NCBI GenBank assembly: GCA_018433675.1
Contig: JAHDQS010000014.1
Span: 84,129-148,128, forward strand
Direction of reading: 5' to 3'
DNA: 64,000 nt
Source: Clostridia bacterium
GTDB taxonomy: Bacteria > Bacillota > Peptococcia > DRI-13 > SM3-B62
Made by a program: the position numbers and the translations under genes. The notes under the pieces are model-generated. The model saw only the letters and a program-made list of their open reading frames with translations, did not search any database and had not been told where the DNA came from. Positions 18,017 to 26,990 of this stretch are shown piece by piece (the first letter of the stretch is position 1; each line of letters opens with the position of its first letter).

Positions 18017-19624
18017 TTACCAAGCCACCGCGTAGCCTTCAGCGCGCGGATCTGCCCCTCCCATTAATACCCTAGTATCATTATCAATAACCATTCCCTG
18101 GGCTAGACCTACTTCAGAAGACCATTCATCAACCAATCGAATATTATGTCCCCATGACTCCAAGGTCCCCACTACCTCAGCAGAAAACCTTCCTTCCACG
18201 TTAAGGTACAACGTACTGTCTGCCGGGTAAATAGATCCTAGCATCCAGCGCGGCGCCTCAATGGCTTCTTGGATATTCACTCCTGAATGGATTAGACGCA
18301 GCAGTACCTGAAGATGCGTTTGCGGCTGCCCATCCGAACCTGATGCACCGAATACAATCACCGGGAATCCGTCCTGCAACACCAGCGAAGCTGTCAAGGT
18401 ATGACAGGAACGCTTGCATGGTTCAAGTCTGTTAATATGGCAGGGATCCAGGGAGAAAGAGGCTCCTCTGTTTTGTAATATTATGCCCGTTTCCTCTATC
18501 ATGCACCCTGCACCAAAAGGCGAATAAAGGCTTTGAATTCCGGAAGCCACATTCCCATCAGCATCGGCTATGGCGTAATATGACCCACAATCACGCATCT
18601 CTTCCTTATAAACACCTTCATAAACGCTTTCTCTTACCGTAAAAGGACTAATCATCTTCCTTAAGCGTACTGCATACTGCTTGTCCAGGAATTCCTCGTA
18701 CAGGGTCGGAACAAAATCAGGATCGGCTATATATTGGTCCCTGTGACGACAGGCTTTTTTTATACCCTCAACCATGTAATGTATGGATTGAGCGATGCCA
18801 CACTCCCCCATTTCTATCTCCAAACCATCCATAATGTTAAATGCCAATAATGTTGCCAAACCCTGAGTGTTGGGGGGCGTTTGATAAATCATCATCTTCC
18901 CGTAGCTTGAAGCAATCGGCTCAGCCCAGGTGGAGGTGTGCAAAGACAGGTCTCTTTTCGTTAAAAGGCCATTTTTATCAACCATGTAGTTATGTATAGC
19001 CGTTGCCGTTTCACCTTCATAAAAGGCTTGGGGACCTTCATGCCCGAGGGTTTTTAACGTTTCCGCCAAATTTTCCTGTTTAAGCACACTTCCGGCTTTT
19101 ACCGGATTACCCGTCGGCATAAATATCTTACACAAGGAGCTGTCATATCGCAATACCTCTTTGTATTTCTCCAAATCTTTCGCCAAATAATGGCTTACCG
19201 GAAATCCTCTTGCCGCATAGTTCACCGCCGGTTGCAGTAAACGCTTAAAGGTTATACTCCCAAATCTTTTCCATATTTCACCCCAGGCGTCAACACAACC
19301 GGGAACCGTCACCGACAAAACACCTCTGGCGGGTATTCTTTCATAGCCATAAGCTTGCATACTGTCAATACCTGAATTAAACGGAGAACGTCCGCTGCCG
19401 TTAAGAAAATATACTTCTTTATCTGCTGCGCAGTAAAGCAAAAAGAGAGCATCCCCGCCTATCCCGCTGACATGGGGCTGCACCACTCCCAGTACGGCGC
19501 TCACTGCAACCGCAGCATCAAAAGCATTTCCACCTTCCTTCAGCACGGCAAGACCCGCCATTGACGCCAGAGGATTGGCGGATGTCACCAATCCGTTTTT
19601 ACCCATAATAACAGGACGATACAT
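18017..19624 (-). CDS. Gamma-glutamyltranspeptidase-family protein, Thr nucleophile missing
   Basis: 535 residues of the Ntn-hydrolase GGT family, most like the non-secreted YwrD/oxamate-amidohydrolase branch since no signal peptide is seen. Family motifs: SANPLASMAGLAVLKEGGNAFDAAVA, QPHVSGIGGDALFLLY, PPNTQGLATLLAFNI, and GASGSDGQPQTHLQVL. The autoprocessing site should present a Thr before xYxxxADxDGN; here the stretch reads DCGSYYAIADADGN, with Gly at the Thr position and Ser next. Self-cleavage and catalysis may differ or be lost. ATG at 19624 with AGGAGGGG. It sits one base upstream of trmK. Confidence 0.85.
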   Translation of the reverse strand: MYRPVIMGKNGLVTSANPLASMAGLAVLKEGGNAFDAAVAVSAVLGVVQPHVSGIGGDALFLLYCAADKEVYFLNGSGRSPFNSGIDSMQAYGYERIPARGVLSVTVPGCVDAWGEIWKRFGSITFKRLLQPAVNYAARGFPVSHYLAKDLEKYKEVLRYDSSLCKIFMPTGNPVKAGSVLKQENLAETLKTLGHEGPQAFYEGETATAIHNYMVDKNGLLTKRDLSLHTSTWAEPIASSYGKMMIYQTPPNTQGLATLLAFNIMDGLEIEMGECGIAQSIHYMVEGIKKACRHRDQYIADPDFVPTLYEEFLDKQYAVRLRKMISPFTVRESVYEGVYKEEMRDCGSYYAIADADGNVASGIQSLYSPFGAGCMIEETGIILQNRGASFSLDPCHINRLEPCKRSCHTLTASLVLQDGFPVIVFGASGSDGQPQTHLQVLLRLIHSGVNIQEAIEAPRWMLGSIYPADSTLYLNVEGRFSAEVVGTLESWGHNIRLVDEWSSEVGLAQGMVIDNDTRVLMGGADPRAEGYAVAW

Positions 19625-19780
19625 TGATGACCCCTCCTATTCATTTCAAATGCAAGTAACTGTTTTCTCTATCATAACATACATTTACATTTTTTTCCTT
19701 CATAATAGCAAAAATTTTCTCTCATATCACAATTGCTTTCGCCGGTTAGACAATACATGCTTAGCTGGGCACGCCGCACC

Positions 19781-19814
19781 AAAAAAAGAACCCGCCCTTT
19801 TTTTGGACAGGTCC
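19781..19814 (-). terminator. Terminator of the tRNA operon
   Basis: 10-bp stem including G-U pairs (19788-19797 with 19805-19814), A7 loop, followed by T7 on the minus strand; 15 bases past tRNA-Val. Confidence 0.75.
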
Positions 19815-19828
19815 TTTATATTTAATTA

Positions 19829-19904
<76 letters not shown>

Positions 19905-19907
19905 GAT

Positions 19908-19982
19908 TGGTGGGCCCACCTGGGATCGAACCAGGGACCAACCGGTTATGAGCCGGTTGCTCTACCGCTGAGCTATAGGCCC
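19908..19982 (-). tRNA. tRNA with CAT anticodon (Met or Ile2)
   Basis: Minus-strand cloverleaf with acceptor GGGCCTA, D-arm AGCTCAGCGGTAGAGC, anticodon loop CTCATAA, T-loop GTTCGATC and encoded CCA. The first acceptor base pair is G-C, so it is not initiator tRNA. Elongator Met and lysidine-modified Ile2 cannot be separated by eye; the Val tRNA follows after 3 bases. Confidence 0.93.
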
Positions 19983-20010
19983 TTTATATCGCCAAGTGGC
20001 GACATAAAAT

Positions 20011-20039
20011 ATTTTATAACAATCCCGGCAGGAGGTCAA
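20011..20039 (-). promoter_or_regulatory. Promoter of the tRNA pair
   Basis: Minus strand TTGACC (20034-20039), 17-base spacer, TAAAAT (20011-20016), about 28 bases upstream of the first tRNA. Confidence 0.75.
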
Positions 20040-20098
20040 TACCTAATTTAAAGCTTTCCAATATCTGTGTCTTTAGGAATGAACAAAAATTACCCTCT

Positions 20099-20845
20099 TC
20101 ATTTTGCAATGATCCTATCTGCTAAAACTCGGTAAACTCCGGCCAATGAAGAATCAGGCATACCCTCTATCACTGTCTGATTCCTTTCTTCACAATACTG
20201 CACGGTCGAATCTCGCGGGATTTGGATTACCACTTCTGTTCCCAACTCATCTGCCATTCTCTCAACTATGGCTAATTCATTAGGCACACCTCTGGAATTT
20301 AAAATTATTCCCATCAAACGTGCATATTCTCTGCCTTTGAATTGCTCTATTGCCTTGGCAATGTTTCTTGCAGCAAAAAGAGACATTTTTTCTCCCGACG
20401 TAACAATGTATACTTCTTTGGCATACCCCTTCCTAAGAGGCATCGCAAAGCCACCACATACCACATCACCCAAAACATCATACAATACGACATCGGGCTG
20501 TTCCCGTTCGAATACCTGCAGCTTCTCCAATATTTCAAATGCGGAAATAATTCCTCTTCCCGCACATCCTACTCCGGGGGTAGGTCCTCCGCATTCAGCA
20601 CAGAGTATGTTTGAATATCCGCTAAATACTATATCTTCAAAACCGATATTATTCTTCTTTTCTTTCAATACATCCAGTATTGTAGGAAGCTCCTTGCCAT
20701 TGACCAAACTGCATGTGGAATCCGCCTTGGGATCACATCCTATCTGCATTACTTTCTTGCCTTTTTCCGCAAGTGCCGCCGCTAGATTAGACGTTGTGGT
20801 AGATTTCCCTATTCCGCCTTTTCCGTAAATAGCTATTTTTCTCAT
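20099..20845 (-). CDS. NifH-like iron protein of nitrogenase-like system
   Basis: 248 residues. ATP-dependent electron-donating iron protein of the NifH/BchL/CfbC superfamily. Walker [10 protein letters not shown] at residues 8-16, GCDPKADST switch region, and the two [4Fe-4S] ligands C94 (GVGCAGRG) and C130 (DVVCGGFA), with the following DIP-like region [21 protein letters not shown]. It is shorter than NifH because the C-terminal tail is missing, as in tetrapyrrole-type homologues. The ATG at 20845 overlaps the stop of the K-like gene (ATGA); a start at 20854 would leave only one base after GGAGG. Last gene of the riboswitch-controlled operon. Confidence 0.93.
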   Translation of the reverse strand: MRKIAIYGKGGIGKSTTTSNLAAALAEKGKKVMQIGCDPKADSTCSLVNGKELPTILDVLKEKKNNIGFEDIVFSGYSNILCAECGGPTPGVGCAGRGIISAFEILEKLQVFEREQPDVVLYDVLGDVVCGGFAMPLRKGYAKEVYIVTSGEKMSLFAARNIAKAIEQFKGREYARLMGIILNSRGVPNELAIVERMADELGTEVVIQIPRDSTVQYCEERNQTVIEGMPDSSLAGVYRVLADRIIAK

Positions 20846-22113
20846 ATCCTCCATACCTCCGGGTGCTGGTTCACACTGTTAACCAGTGTTTGAATGATAT
20901 ACCCATCTCCTTTAAATCCCAAAAAAGGCGTGCCGTCATGAAAATTGTAATAATCAAAAGAAGGAAAAGCAGCATGGATTTTGATAGGAACTTTGGCAGC
21001 AATCTTTAACTCATAGGTGTTTCCAAAGAAGATATGCAAATTATTATTCTCAATACTATCCTTTAAAGCATTAACATCCGGCTCTATCAATATTTTGCCG
21101 ATACCCAACTGTTGAAGTTCTCGCGCTGTTCTTTCCTGTAATTTGGACGCCTGGATAACGGCTAATCTTACATCCATTTCGCATTCATTGATTAGGAAAT
21201 CCGCCAATCCTTTCACGTATTCATTTGAACCTGATACTCCAATACGCAGCCTGTTGAAAGGTTTCATAAATGAAGTAAATGCACCCATTGTTTGTCCATA
21301 TTTTTTTATTTCATCAGCTATCACTGCTCTGTTAATTTTTACTCCGGTCAATTCGGCAATGTTTTCCAGCCATTTCACGGTCCCCTTGATACCAAAAGGC
21401 ATCCCATATAACCATGGTGTACCAAAACGCTTTTCAAGAAGCCTGGCTGTTTCTATGGCTGTATCATACACCACAAGATTAAGCTCTGCTTCACTCATCT
21501 TCTTGATGGCTCTTAATTCCGTATTCTGCGTAAAAACCGTATTGACACTTATCCCCAATAAGCCAAGCAACCTCTTGATTTCCTGTAAATCAGATACATG
21601 ATTAAAACTATCGACTGAAACTCCCAGCAAGTTTACAATCCCGTTGTGTTTTTCCCTGGGTTCTTGAACTACTTCACCGGCAAGGCTTAAGAACACCTCC
21701 TCTATTCCATCCCTGTAACTCCCTCGAAAACCCCCGCCGGGAAAGGTCAGCAGCTTTGCCTTTATATCCTTTCTCAACTCATCCGCAATCCCATTTATAT
21801 CAAGCCCTATTACCGAGGTAACCCCTGTTGCTACAATAGATAGCAATTTGGGCTGATAAAGCCTATCCACCTCTTTGACAGCAGTAATAAGCTTTTCTTC
21901 TCGGCCCATTACAACGTCGTCTTCATCAAGACCGGAAGAAAATAGCTTTCCTTTGGGCTTGAGGCGGTTTAGTATCCCAAAATTCACAGTATTATAGGCA
22001 ACTGTTCCCGTTGAACCATGTTCTACCACTTTAGCATCCTTTATTCCCGCTAATGCCCATAATACTCCAAAATAGTCCGACGGAACGGGAAAGCTGTTTT
22101 CTAAATAATCCAT
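20842..22113 (-). CDS. Nitrogenase component 1-like subunit (K/B-like)
   Basis: 423 residues of the oxidoreductase/nitrogenase component 1 family. Recognisable stretches are [15 protein letters not shown] (residues 31-45) and [24 protein letters not shown] (from 91), the positions where NifK has GSxGCxAY and TTCxxEVIGDD. Both P-cluster Cys positions are replaced (T37 and G97), and the only Cys I see is in the C-terminal half (NECEMD). The start ATG at 22113 abuts the stop of the D-like gene. It probably forms a heterodimer with that protein. Not a true NifK: too short and without cofactor genes nearby. Confidence 0.88.
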   Translation of the reverse strand: MDYLENSFPVPSDYFGVLWALAGIKDAKVVEHGSTGTVAYNTVNFGILNRLKPKGKLFSSGLDEDDVVMGREEKLITAVKEVDRLYQPKLLSIVATGVTSVIGLDINGIADELRKDIKAKLLTFPGGGFRGSYRDGIEEVFLSLAGEVVQEPREKHNGIVNLLGVSVDSFNHVSDLQEIKRLLGLLGISVNTVFTQNTELRAIKKMSEAELNLVVYDTAIETARLLEKRFGTPWLYGMPFGIKGTVKWLENIAELTGVKINRAVIADEIKKYGQTMGAFTSFMKPFNRLRIGVSGSNEYVKGLADFLINECEMDVRLAVIQASKLQERTARELQQLGIGKILIEPDVNALKDSIENNNLHIFFGNTYELKIAAKVPIKIHAAFPSFDYYNFHDGTPFLGFKGDGYIIQTLVNSVNQHPEVWRI

Positions 22114-23448
22114 TTAGACCGCCCCCCATTTTTTTACGATTTGTTCTTTGTACAACAGTGTTTTATAACCTGGCGGAGTTTTGCCTAAAAGCTCGAGAAC
22201 CTCTTTTAAGGCCGAAAAGCCTGTTTTTCTGAATACCAGCATGAGATTTTTAGGTTCAATCCCCATTTTCGCAAAATGTTCTATATCACCATTTCCTATA
22301 TAAAAATCGGGCTGCAATCCTGTGAGGAATATTTCATTTTGCAATGTATTACCGGCATCGATTATCGGAAAATCATACCCGGCTGCTTTAAGCCTTTTGA
22401 TATCCTCCCAATCATCTCTTAAGACCTCTCTGAGAATCATCCCTTTTATCTCCATCCCCAATAATAAAAGTAATTCTGCTAAATCAAAGTACCTTCCGCT
22501 CTGTACGCCCTGAAGCATCCCTATCACACAAGATTTCCCTGCAAAGTTGGTTTTCAGCCTTCTCATTTTTTCTTGCACTTCATTTTTCATCTCTTGTATT
22601 TCATCCTTGAGGTTTATTTTGAGGGCTTCTGCGATCCTGTTATACATTCTTGCTATTTCATCCGGCGTATACGGTCTTTCACAATATACATATTTGCATC
22701 CAAAACGGGCCTGCATCTCTTCAGCAAGTGCCAGGGAAGACTGTTCCATAACCAGGTTAAGCTCTGCAGCCGGTGCTTTTTCAAGCTCCTGCGGAGTACA
22801 AAATGAGGGAAATACATTTTTAACAATAATCCCTTTTTCGTGCAAAAGCTTTACCAGTTCCGTCTTTTGAGGCTTTTGAATCCGCAAGCCTAAAATGTTT
22901 ATGGCGTTTTTCTCGGTTTTCTGCGGTTTCATAAGATTTATTAAGGCAAGAGAAGTATTTTCCAGACCCGGAGCCGCACTGTCACAAGTGAAATTTTCCG
23001 TATGTATCCCCAGCAAAGGCACAGCAACCTCTTTTGCCGTCTCTTCAAGCAATGAATCAAAATCTTCACCAATGATTTCTTGAAGACAGGTTGTTACAAT
23101 AAACAATACTTCCGGTTTATAACGGGTACATATATCTTTGATAGCCGTTTTTATTTTATCGGAGACGCCAAAGATTATATCTTGGTTTGAAAAAACCAAG
23201 AATAAAAGATTATTAGGTAGAGGCTCATCTGTTAAAGACCTAATACTCATTGTAAGCTTGGCATTATAAAGGCATATCTCGGGGCCGAGCAAAAGAGCAT
23301 AACTGTTCTTAATAAGCGGCAATGTACCTGCGACTGCCCTGAAAGCACATGGCGAACCGGGGAACTGTGCTTGTGCGGTTTTTTCAAATACCCTATCCAT
23401 ATTCAAATCTCTTAACCATACTGCCTTTTTCATCAACTCACCGATCAT
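22114..23448 (-). CDS. Nitrogenase component 1-like subunit (D/N-like)
   Basis: 444 residues of the same family. Three Cys occupy the cluster-ligand positions: C34 (GSPCAFRAVAG), C59 (LLLGPEICLYNA) and C121 (VTTCLQEIIGEDF). In protochlorophyllide reductase the N subunit likewise supplies three Cys for one [4Fe-4S] cluster. No FeMo-cofactor genes (nifB, nifEN pair) are in view. Start ATG at 23448, 8 bases after GAGG; a TTG two codons upstream is too close. It follows the ABC ATPase by 32 bases. Assignment to the nitrogenase-like group is firm, the substrate unknown. Confidence 0.9.
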   Translation of the reverse strand: MIGELMKKAVWLRDLNMDRVFEKTAQAQFPGSPCAFRAVAGTLPLIKNSYALLLGPEICLYNAKLTMSIRSLTDEPLPNNLLFLVFSNQDIIFGVSDKIKTAIKDICTRYKPEVLFIVTTCLQEIIGEDFDSLLEETAKEVAVPLLGIHTENFTCDSAAPGLENTSLALINLMKPQKTEKNAINILGLRIQKPQKTELVKLLHEKGIIVKNVFPSFCTPQELEKAPAAELNLVMEQSSLALAEEMQARFGCKYVYCERPYTPDEIARMYNRIAEALKINLKDEIQEMKNEVQEKMRRLKTNFAGKSCVIGMLQGVQSGRYFDLAELLLLLGMEIKGMILREVLRDDWEDIKRLKAAGYDFPIIDAGNTLQNEIFLTGLQPDFYIGNGDIEHFAKMGIEPKNLMLVFRKTGFSALKEVLELLGKTPPGYKTLLYKEQIVKKWGAV

Positions 23449-23480
23449 TCTCAATTCCTCATTTCTGCAATAATCGAAGT

Positions 23481-24254
23481 CTACGCATATCGTGCTTTCA
23501 GCGGTACAATATATGGTCTTTCTTGAACATTACCTATTTCAACTTCTACATCATATACCTTTAGAATATTATCCTTGGTTAAAACCTGCTCCGGTGTTCC
23601 ATATGCAACGATCTGTCCCTTATCCATCATCGCAATTTTGTCGGAATAACGGGCTGCGATATTCAAATCATGAACAACCATAATAGAAGTGATCCGATAC
23701 TTTTCCGAAAGCTTTTTTATTAATTCCATTACTTCCAATTGGTGCTTGATATCCAAATTGCTTATAGGTTCATCCAGCAAAAGGATTTTGGTTTCCTGAG
23801 CAAGAGCCCTCGCTATAATGACCTTTTGCTGCTGTCCGCCACTGATTTCATTAAAGTTTTTCATTGCCAGATCTTCAATCCTTAACACTTTTAATGCATC
23901 TAAAGCTTTATTCAGATCATTTTCACTGCTTCTCCATGACAGGTGGGGGCGCCTGCCAAGCAAGACCATATCAAAAACCTTCAGCGGAAAAAGACTCATT
24001 TGGGACTGTGGCACATAGCCGACCTTCCTGGCAATTTCTACCCTCTTCATATCTGCTATGTTTTTGCCATCGATCTCAATCCCGCCTTTTTGGGGAGACA
24101 ACAATCCAATGATGCATTTTACTAATGTTGATTTACCCGCACCGTTAGGCCCTATGATTGATATGCATTCACCTGAGGCAACATCCAACATTACCTTATT
24201 TAAGATTCTTATGTCTGCATAATTGAATTCCAAATGATCAACTTTGACCACCAT
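23481..24254 (-). CDS. ABC transporter ATPase, FecE/BtuD type
   Basis: 257 residues, cytoplasmic ATPase of an importer for iron-siderophore, haem or corrinoid. Walker A GPNGAGKST at about residues 35-43, Q-loop YVPQSQ, signature ISGGQQQK, Walker B ILLLDEPISNLD, and switch His in VVHDLN. The start codon overlaps the permease stop by one base (TAATG), with a run of seven G before it. It is encoded between its permease and the nitrogenase-like genes. Confidence 0.93.
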   Translation of the reverse strand: MVVKVDHLEFNYADIRILNKVMLDVASGECISIIGPNGAGKSTLVKCIIGLLSPQKGGIEIDGKNIADMKRVEIARKVGYVPQSQMSLFPLKVFDMVLLGRRPHLSWRSSENDLNKALDALKVLRIEDLAMKNFNEISGGQQQKVIIARALAQETKILLLDEPISNLDIKHQLEVMELIKKLSEKYRITSIMVVHDLNIAARYSDKIAMMDKGQIVAYGTPEQVLTKDNILKVYDVEVEIGNVQERPYIVPLKARYA

Positions 24255-25351
24255 TAAAAGCCCCCCCTTTTCATCTTTAGGATGAGATAGATAAACAGTG
24301 GGACTCCCATGAATGCTGTCATAACGCCTATCGGTATTATTACCGGCGCAATAATATTCATGGCCACAATATCGGAACCTGCCAGCAGAAAAGCTCCTAA
24401 TAATCCTGACACGGGAACAACATACCTGTTATCTCCCCCAATAAGCATCCGTGTAATATGAGGTGCTACCAAGCCGACAAAACCAATAGCTCCTGTAAAG
24501 CAAATGGTTGCAGCTGTTACAAAAGAAGCCACGATCATCAGGCTCATCCTTGTTTTCACAACATTTACTCCCAGGCTTTTGGCGGCATCGTCTCCTGCTC
24601 CAATTGAATTTAAATCCCACGATTTGTATATCAAATAAGGCACACAAATCAAAAATGCGGGAAATATGTATTTCAAGGTATCCCATGTACCCTTGGAAAG
24701 ACTCCCTACCATCCAAAACACCACTTGATTGACGGCCCATGAGTCAGCAAAATATTCCATAAGTGTTGTCGCCGCACTAAAAAAATAGGAAAGAGCTATT
24801 CCGGTAAGGATCATCATTTCCGGAGTCGCTCCCTTCCTTTTTGCCAGCATCATGATTACAAAAGATGTTAATAACGCGAAAAGGAAAGCATTTGCCACAA
24901 CAAAGTATGTGCCGCTCCCTATGCTCTTACCCAGAATAATTGCCAGTGCCGCTCCGAAACCCGCGCCCGAGGAAATACCCAACGTAAACGGACTTGCCAT
25001 AGGATTCCTTAACACCGGTTGCATAACCGCCCCGGCTATTGCCAAACAACACCCAACAAGCAGTCCTGTCAAAAGTCTGGGTATGCGAACAAACCATACC
25101 GCCCCTTCTATAAGTTCTACGGGAGAAGCAAAAAAGGAAGGGAAAACCTTATGTGCAATTACCTGATACGCATCTTTTGCTGTCATATCCAAAGGCCCGA
25201 TGACAACTGCAAACGTGCTCAGTGCAATAATTGCAGCTATCATTAATAGTATCAAAAACATTTTTTTTGCATTTGACTTTTTGTAGGCCTCCAAAGCCGC
25301 CGTATTCGACGGCTTTGGTTCTATGTATAAATTTCCATCAGAATTATTCAT
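24254..25351 (-). CDS. ABC transporter permease, FecCD/BtuC family
   Basis: 365 residues with about ten hydrophobic helices after a 30-residue hydrophilic N-terminus. Family motifs: RIPRLLTGLLVGCCLAIAGAVMQPVLRNPMASPFTLGISSGAGFGAALAI, SLGVNVVKTR, and CFTGAIGFVGLVAPHITRMLIG. It moves substrate through the membrane as a homodimer with the neighbouring ATPase. It begins 9 bases after the binding-protein gene. Substrate classes in this family (Fe-siderophore, haem, B12) cannot be split by eye; the riboswitch favours a corrinoid. Confidence 0.93.
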   Translation of the reverse strand: MNNSDGNLYIEPKPSNTAALEAYKKSNAKKMFLILLMIAAIIALSTFAVVIGPLDMTAKDAYQVIAHKVFPSFFASPVELIEGAVWFVRIPRLLTGLLVGCCLAIAGAVMQPVLRNPMASPFTLGISSGAGFGAALAIILGKSIGSGTYFVVANAFLFALLTSFVIMMLAKRKGATPEMMILTGIALSYFFSAATTLMEYFADSWAVNQVVFWMVGSLSKGTWDTLKYIFPAFLICVPYLIYKSWDLNSIGAGDDAAKSLGVNVVKTRMSLMIVASFVTAATICFTGAIGFVGLVAPHITRMLIGGDNRYVVPVSGLLGAFLLAGSDIVAMNIIAPVIIPIGVMTAFMGVPLFIYLILKMKRGGF

Positions 25352-25360
25352 ATCATCATA

Positions 25361-26500
25361 CTACTCCCACTTATATAAATTAAGAAAATCGACCATTTCC
25401 GTATATACCCCATCCACTCCATAAAATTTCTTGAGGGTTTCGTTGCCCTCCTTTTCTACATTTAACGAAGCAAATTTGTCCGGATACATTATTTTGGCAA
25501 GATACAATACTTCCGTGACACCTGTTGCAGGGTCCCATCCTCTCATAAAACCCTTGGTAGGATAAACCTTTTTTTCTTTAATTGCCTGTACACCTTGAAT
25601 AACAGGGTCGTTCAGAATACTTTCTATGGTATGCCAGCCTTCACTGTCCTTCATCCCTGTATGTTTAAATATTATCTCCGGATTCCAGGCTGCAATCTGT
25701 TCTTTGGTGATCTTATACGATTCATGCGGTTTAATGGCGGCATCAGCTGCCACATTCTTTGCCCCTGCCATTTCAAGCGGTTCATAATCAGCATTGGTTC
25801 TTGGGTCGCCAATAAAAGGCCGTGCCCAGAAAAAAACCCGGTGTTTTTCTTCTTCCGGAATATTATCCGTAATATCCGTTACCTTTTTTATTTTTTTCTG
25901 ACAGAAAGCTATCAGCTCTTCCGCCCTTTCTTCTTTACCCACAATTTTCCCGGCAAGCCTCAAAATCTCAAAATCTAAAGATCCATCGCCTCCTATACAT
26001 ACTACCGGGATATTTGTTTGTTTTTGCAAGGTATCGGCTAATTCTTTCATATCCTTTTGCATAAAAATAACATCGGGTTGTAAAGACATCACCAACTGCG
26101 CATTAGGCTCTTTATAGCTTCCAACATTAGTCACATTTTTTAATTCAGGTGCAGCTTTCGGCACTATCACATAGCTATTGCCACCGTTTTCCCATTCAAA
26201 TATATCGTGATCCATATCACTCATTCCAACTAAGGTGTCCTGCGCTCCCAATTCAACTAAGGTGCGAACACCGTCCAAATACGTTAAATCAACGATCCTT
26301 TCGGCATACTGTTTTATCTCTACTTCTCTGCCTGCATAGTCCTTTATTTTTATGACTTTTTCATCAATTGTTCCCGTTGACTCGGAATATCCTTCTGAGC
26401 CTTGGGGATCATTTCCTGCATTTTCTCCACACCCTGTCAGACTTAGACAAAAGGCCACGACCAATAAAATAACTATAAAGCTTTTCATTTTTTTATTCAT
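25361..26500 (-). CDS. Substrate-binding lipoprotein of ABC importer
   Basis: 379 residues, type III periplasmic-binding fold of the BtuF/FecB class. N-terminal signal with lipobox LSLTGC, so it is anchored outside the membrane. Body features: RIVDLTYLDGVRTLVELGAQDTLVGM, QPDVIFMQKDMKE, WNPEIIFKHTG and the C-terminal DPATGVTEVLYLAKIMYPDKF. The ATG at 26500 lies 7 bases after GGAG. First gene behind the cobalamin riboswitch and its terminator. Ligand likely a corrinoid or other tetrapyrrole; this is inference from the leader. Confidence 0.9.
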   Translation of the reverse strand: MNKKMKSFIVILLVVAFCLSLTGCGENAGNDPQGSEGYSESTGTIDEKVIKIKDYAGREVEIKQYAERIVDLTYLDGVRTLVELGAQDTLVGMSDMDHDIFEWENGGNSYVIVPKAAPELKNVTNVGSYKEPNAQLVMSLQPDVIFMQKDMKELADTLQKQTNIPVVCIGGDGSLDFEILRLAGKIVGKEERAEELIAFCQKKIKKVTDITDNIPEEEKHRVFFWARPFIGDPRTNADYEPLEMAGAKNVAADAAIKPHESYKITKEQIAAWNPEIIFKHTGMKDSEGWHTIESILNDPVIQGVQAIKEKKVYPTKGFMRGWDPATGVTEVLYLAKIMYPDKFASLNVEKEGNETLKKFYGVDGVYTEMVDFLNLYKWE

Positions 26501-26535
26501 AACGATTCTCCTTTTCATTGCTATTAAATCTCAAC

Positions 26536-26561
26536 AAAAAAACCTTCTCCGTTAGAGAAGG
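26536..26561 (-). terminator. Riboswitch-linked intrinsic terminator
   Basis: CCTTCTC/GAGAAGG hairpin with a 5-base loop, followed by T7 on the minus strand, lying between the cobalamin riboswitch and the binding-protein gene, 36 bases before its start. Its place suggests control by premature termination. Confidence 0.85.
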
Positions 26562-26640
26562 CAAAGCGCAGACAACTAATAAAACTGTCATTGCAAATAT
26601 AACCACCCCCCATCCTCGCGAGCGAATTGATTAAGTCTTT

Positions 26641-26790
26641 TACGGCAGGTCTCCTGGCTTGGTCTCATCTTGATATTGCGCCTTCCCGTTATATAAACAG
26701 TGGCATCAGCAATTCAATCAACCTCACAGTGGCGGGACCGCAACGGATTTTAACCGTTTTCCCTTTTCAGCATAATTTATATGCACCGTA
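26641..26790 (-). promoter_or_regulatory. Cobalamin riboswitch
   Basis: Read on the minus strand, the leader has GGTGCAT, AAAAGGGAA, GGTTAAAATCC, the B12 box CGGTCCCGCCACTGTGA (around 26725-26740), GGGAAGGCGC and GCCAGGAGACCTGCCGT at the 3' end (26641-26660). This is the standard cobalamin aptamer order. An intrinsic terminator follows at 26536-26561. A possible -10 (TATGAT, 26823-26828) lies upstream with no good -35. In this class bound cobalamin switches expression off, so the whole importer and nitrogenase-like unit should rise when B12 is scarce. The rest of the 490-base gap holds only these elements and the sigA terminator. Confidence 0.95.
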
Positions 26791-26906
26791 ATGATTGCAC
26801 TATTAACTTTTTCTCGATACTCATCATACACTATTTTTATAAAATTTAAAACCTTTTTTTACAATATTTATCAAGTTTGAGCCTTCTTAAATCAGTCTCT
26901 TTATAA

Positions 26907-26940
26907 ATTAAAACGCCAATTCATTTATTGGCGTTTTAAT
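26907..26940 (-). terminator. Terminator of sigA
   Basis: Perfect 14-bp stem (26907-26920 with 26927-26940), 6-base loop, flanked by TTTTAAT; 50 bases past the sigA stop. Confidence 0.85.
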
Positions 26941-26990
26941 TTAAGTTTCGCTCTTATTAACTATACGGATTTATATAGCAATTTACTTCT

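Noticed and set aside
20099..23448. Nitrogen-fixing nitrogenase genes
   Set aside because: The component-1-like proteins are short, the K-like protein lacks P-cluster Cys, and no nifB, nifE/N or molybdenum genes are near. Only the nitrogenase-like group fits.
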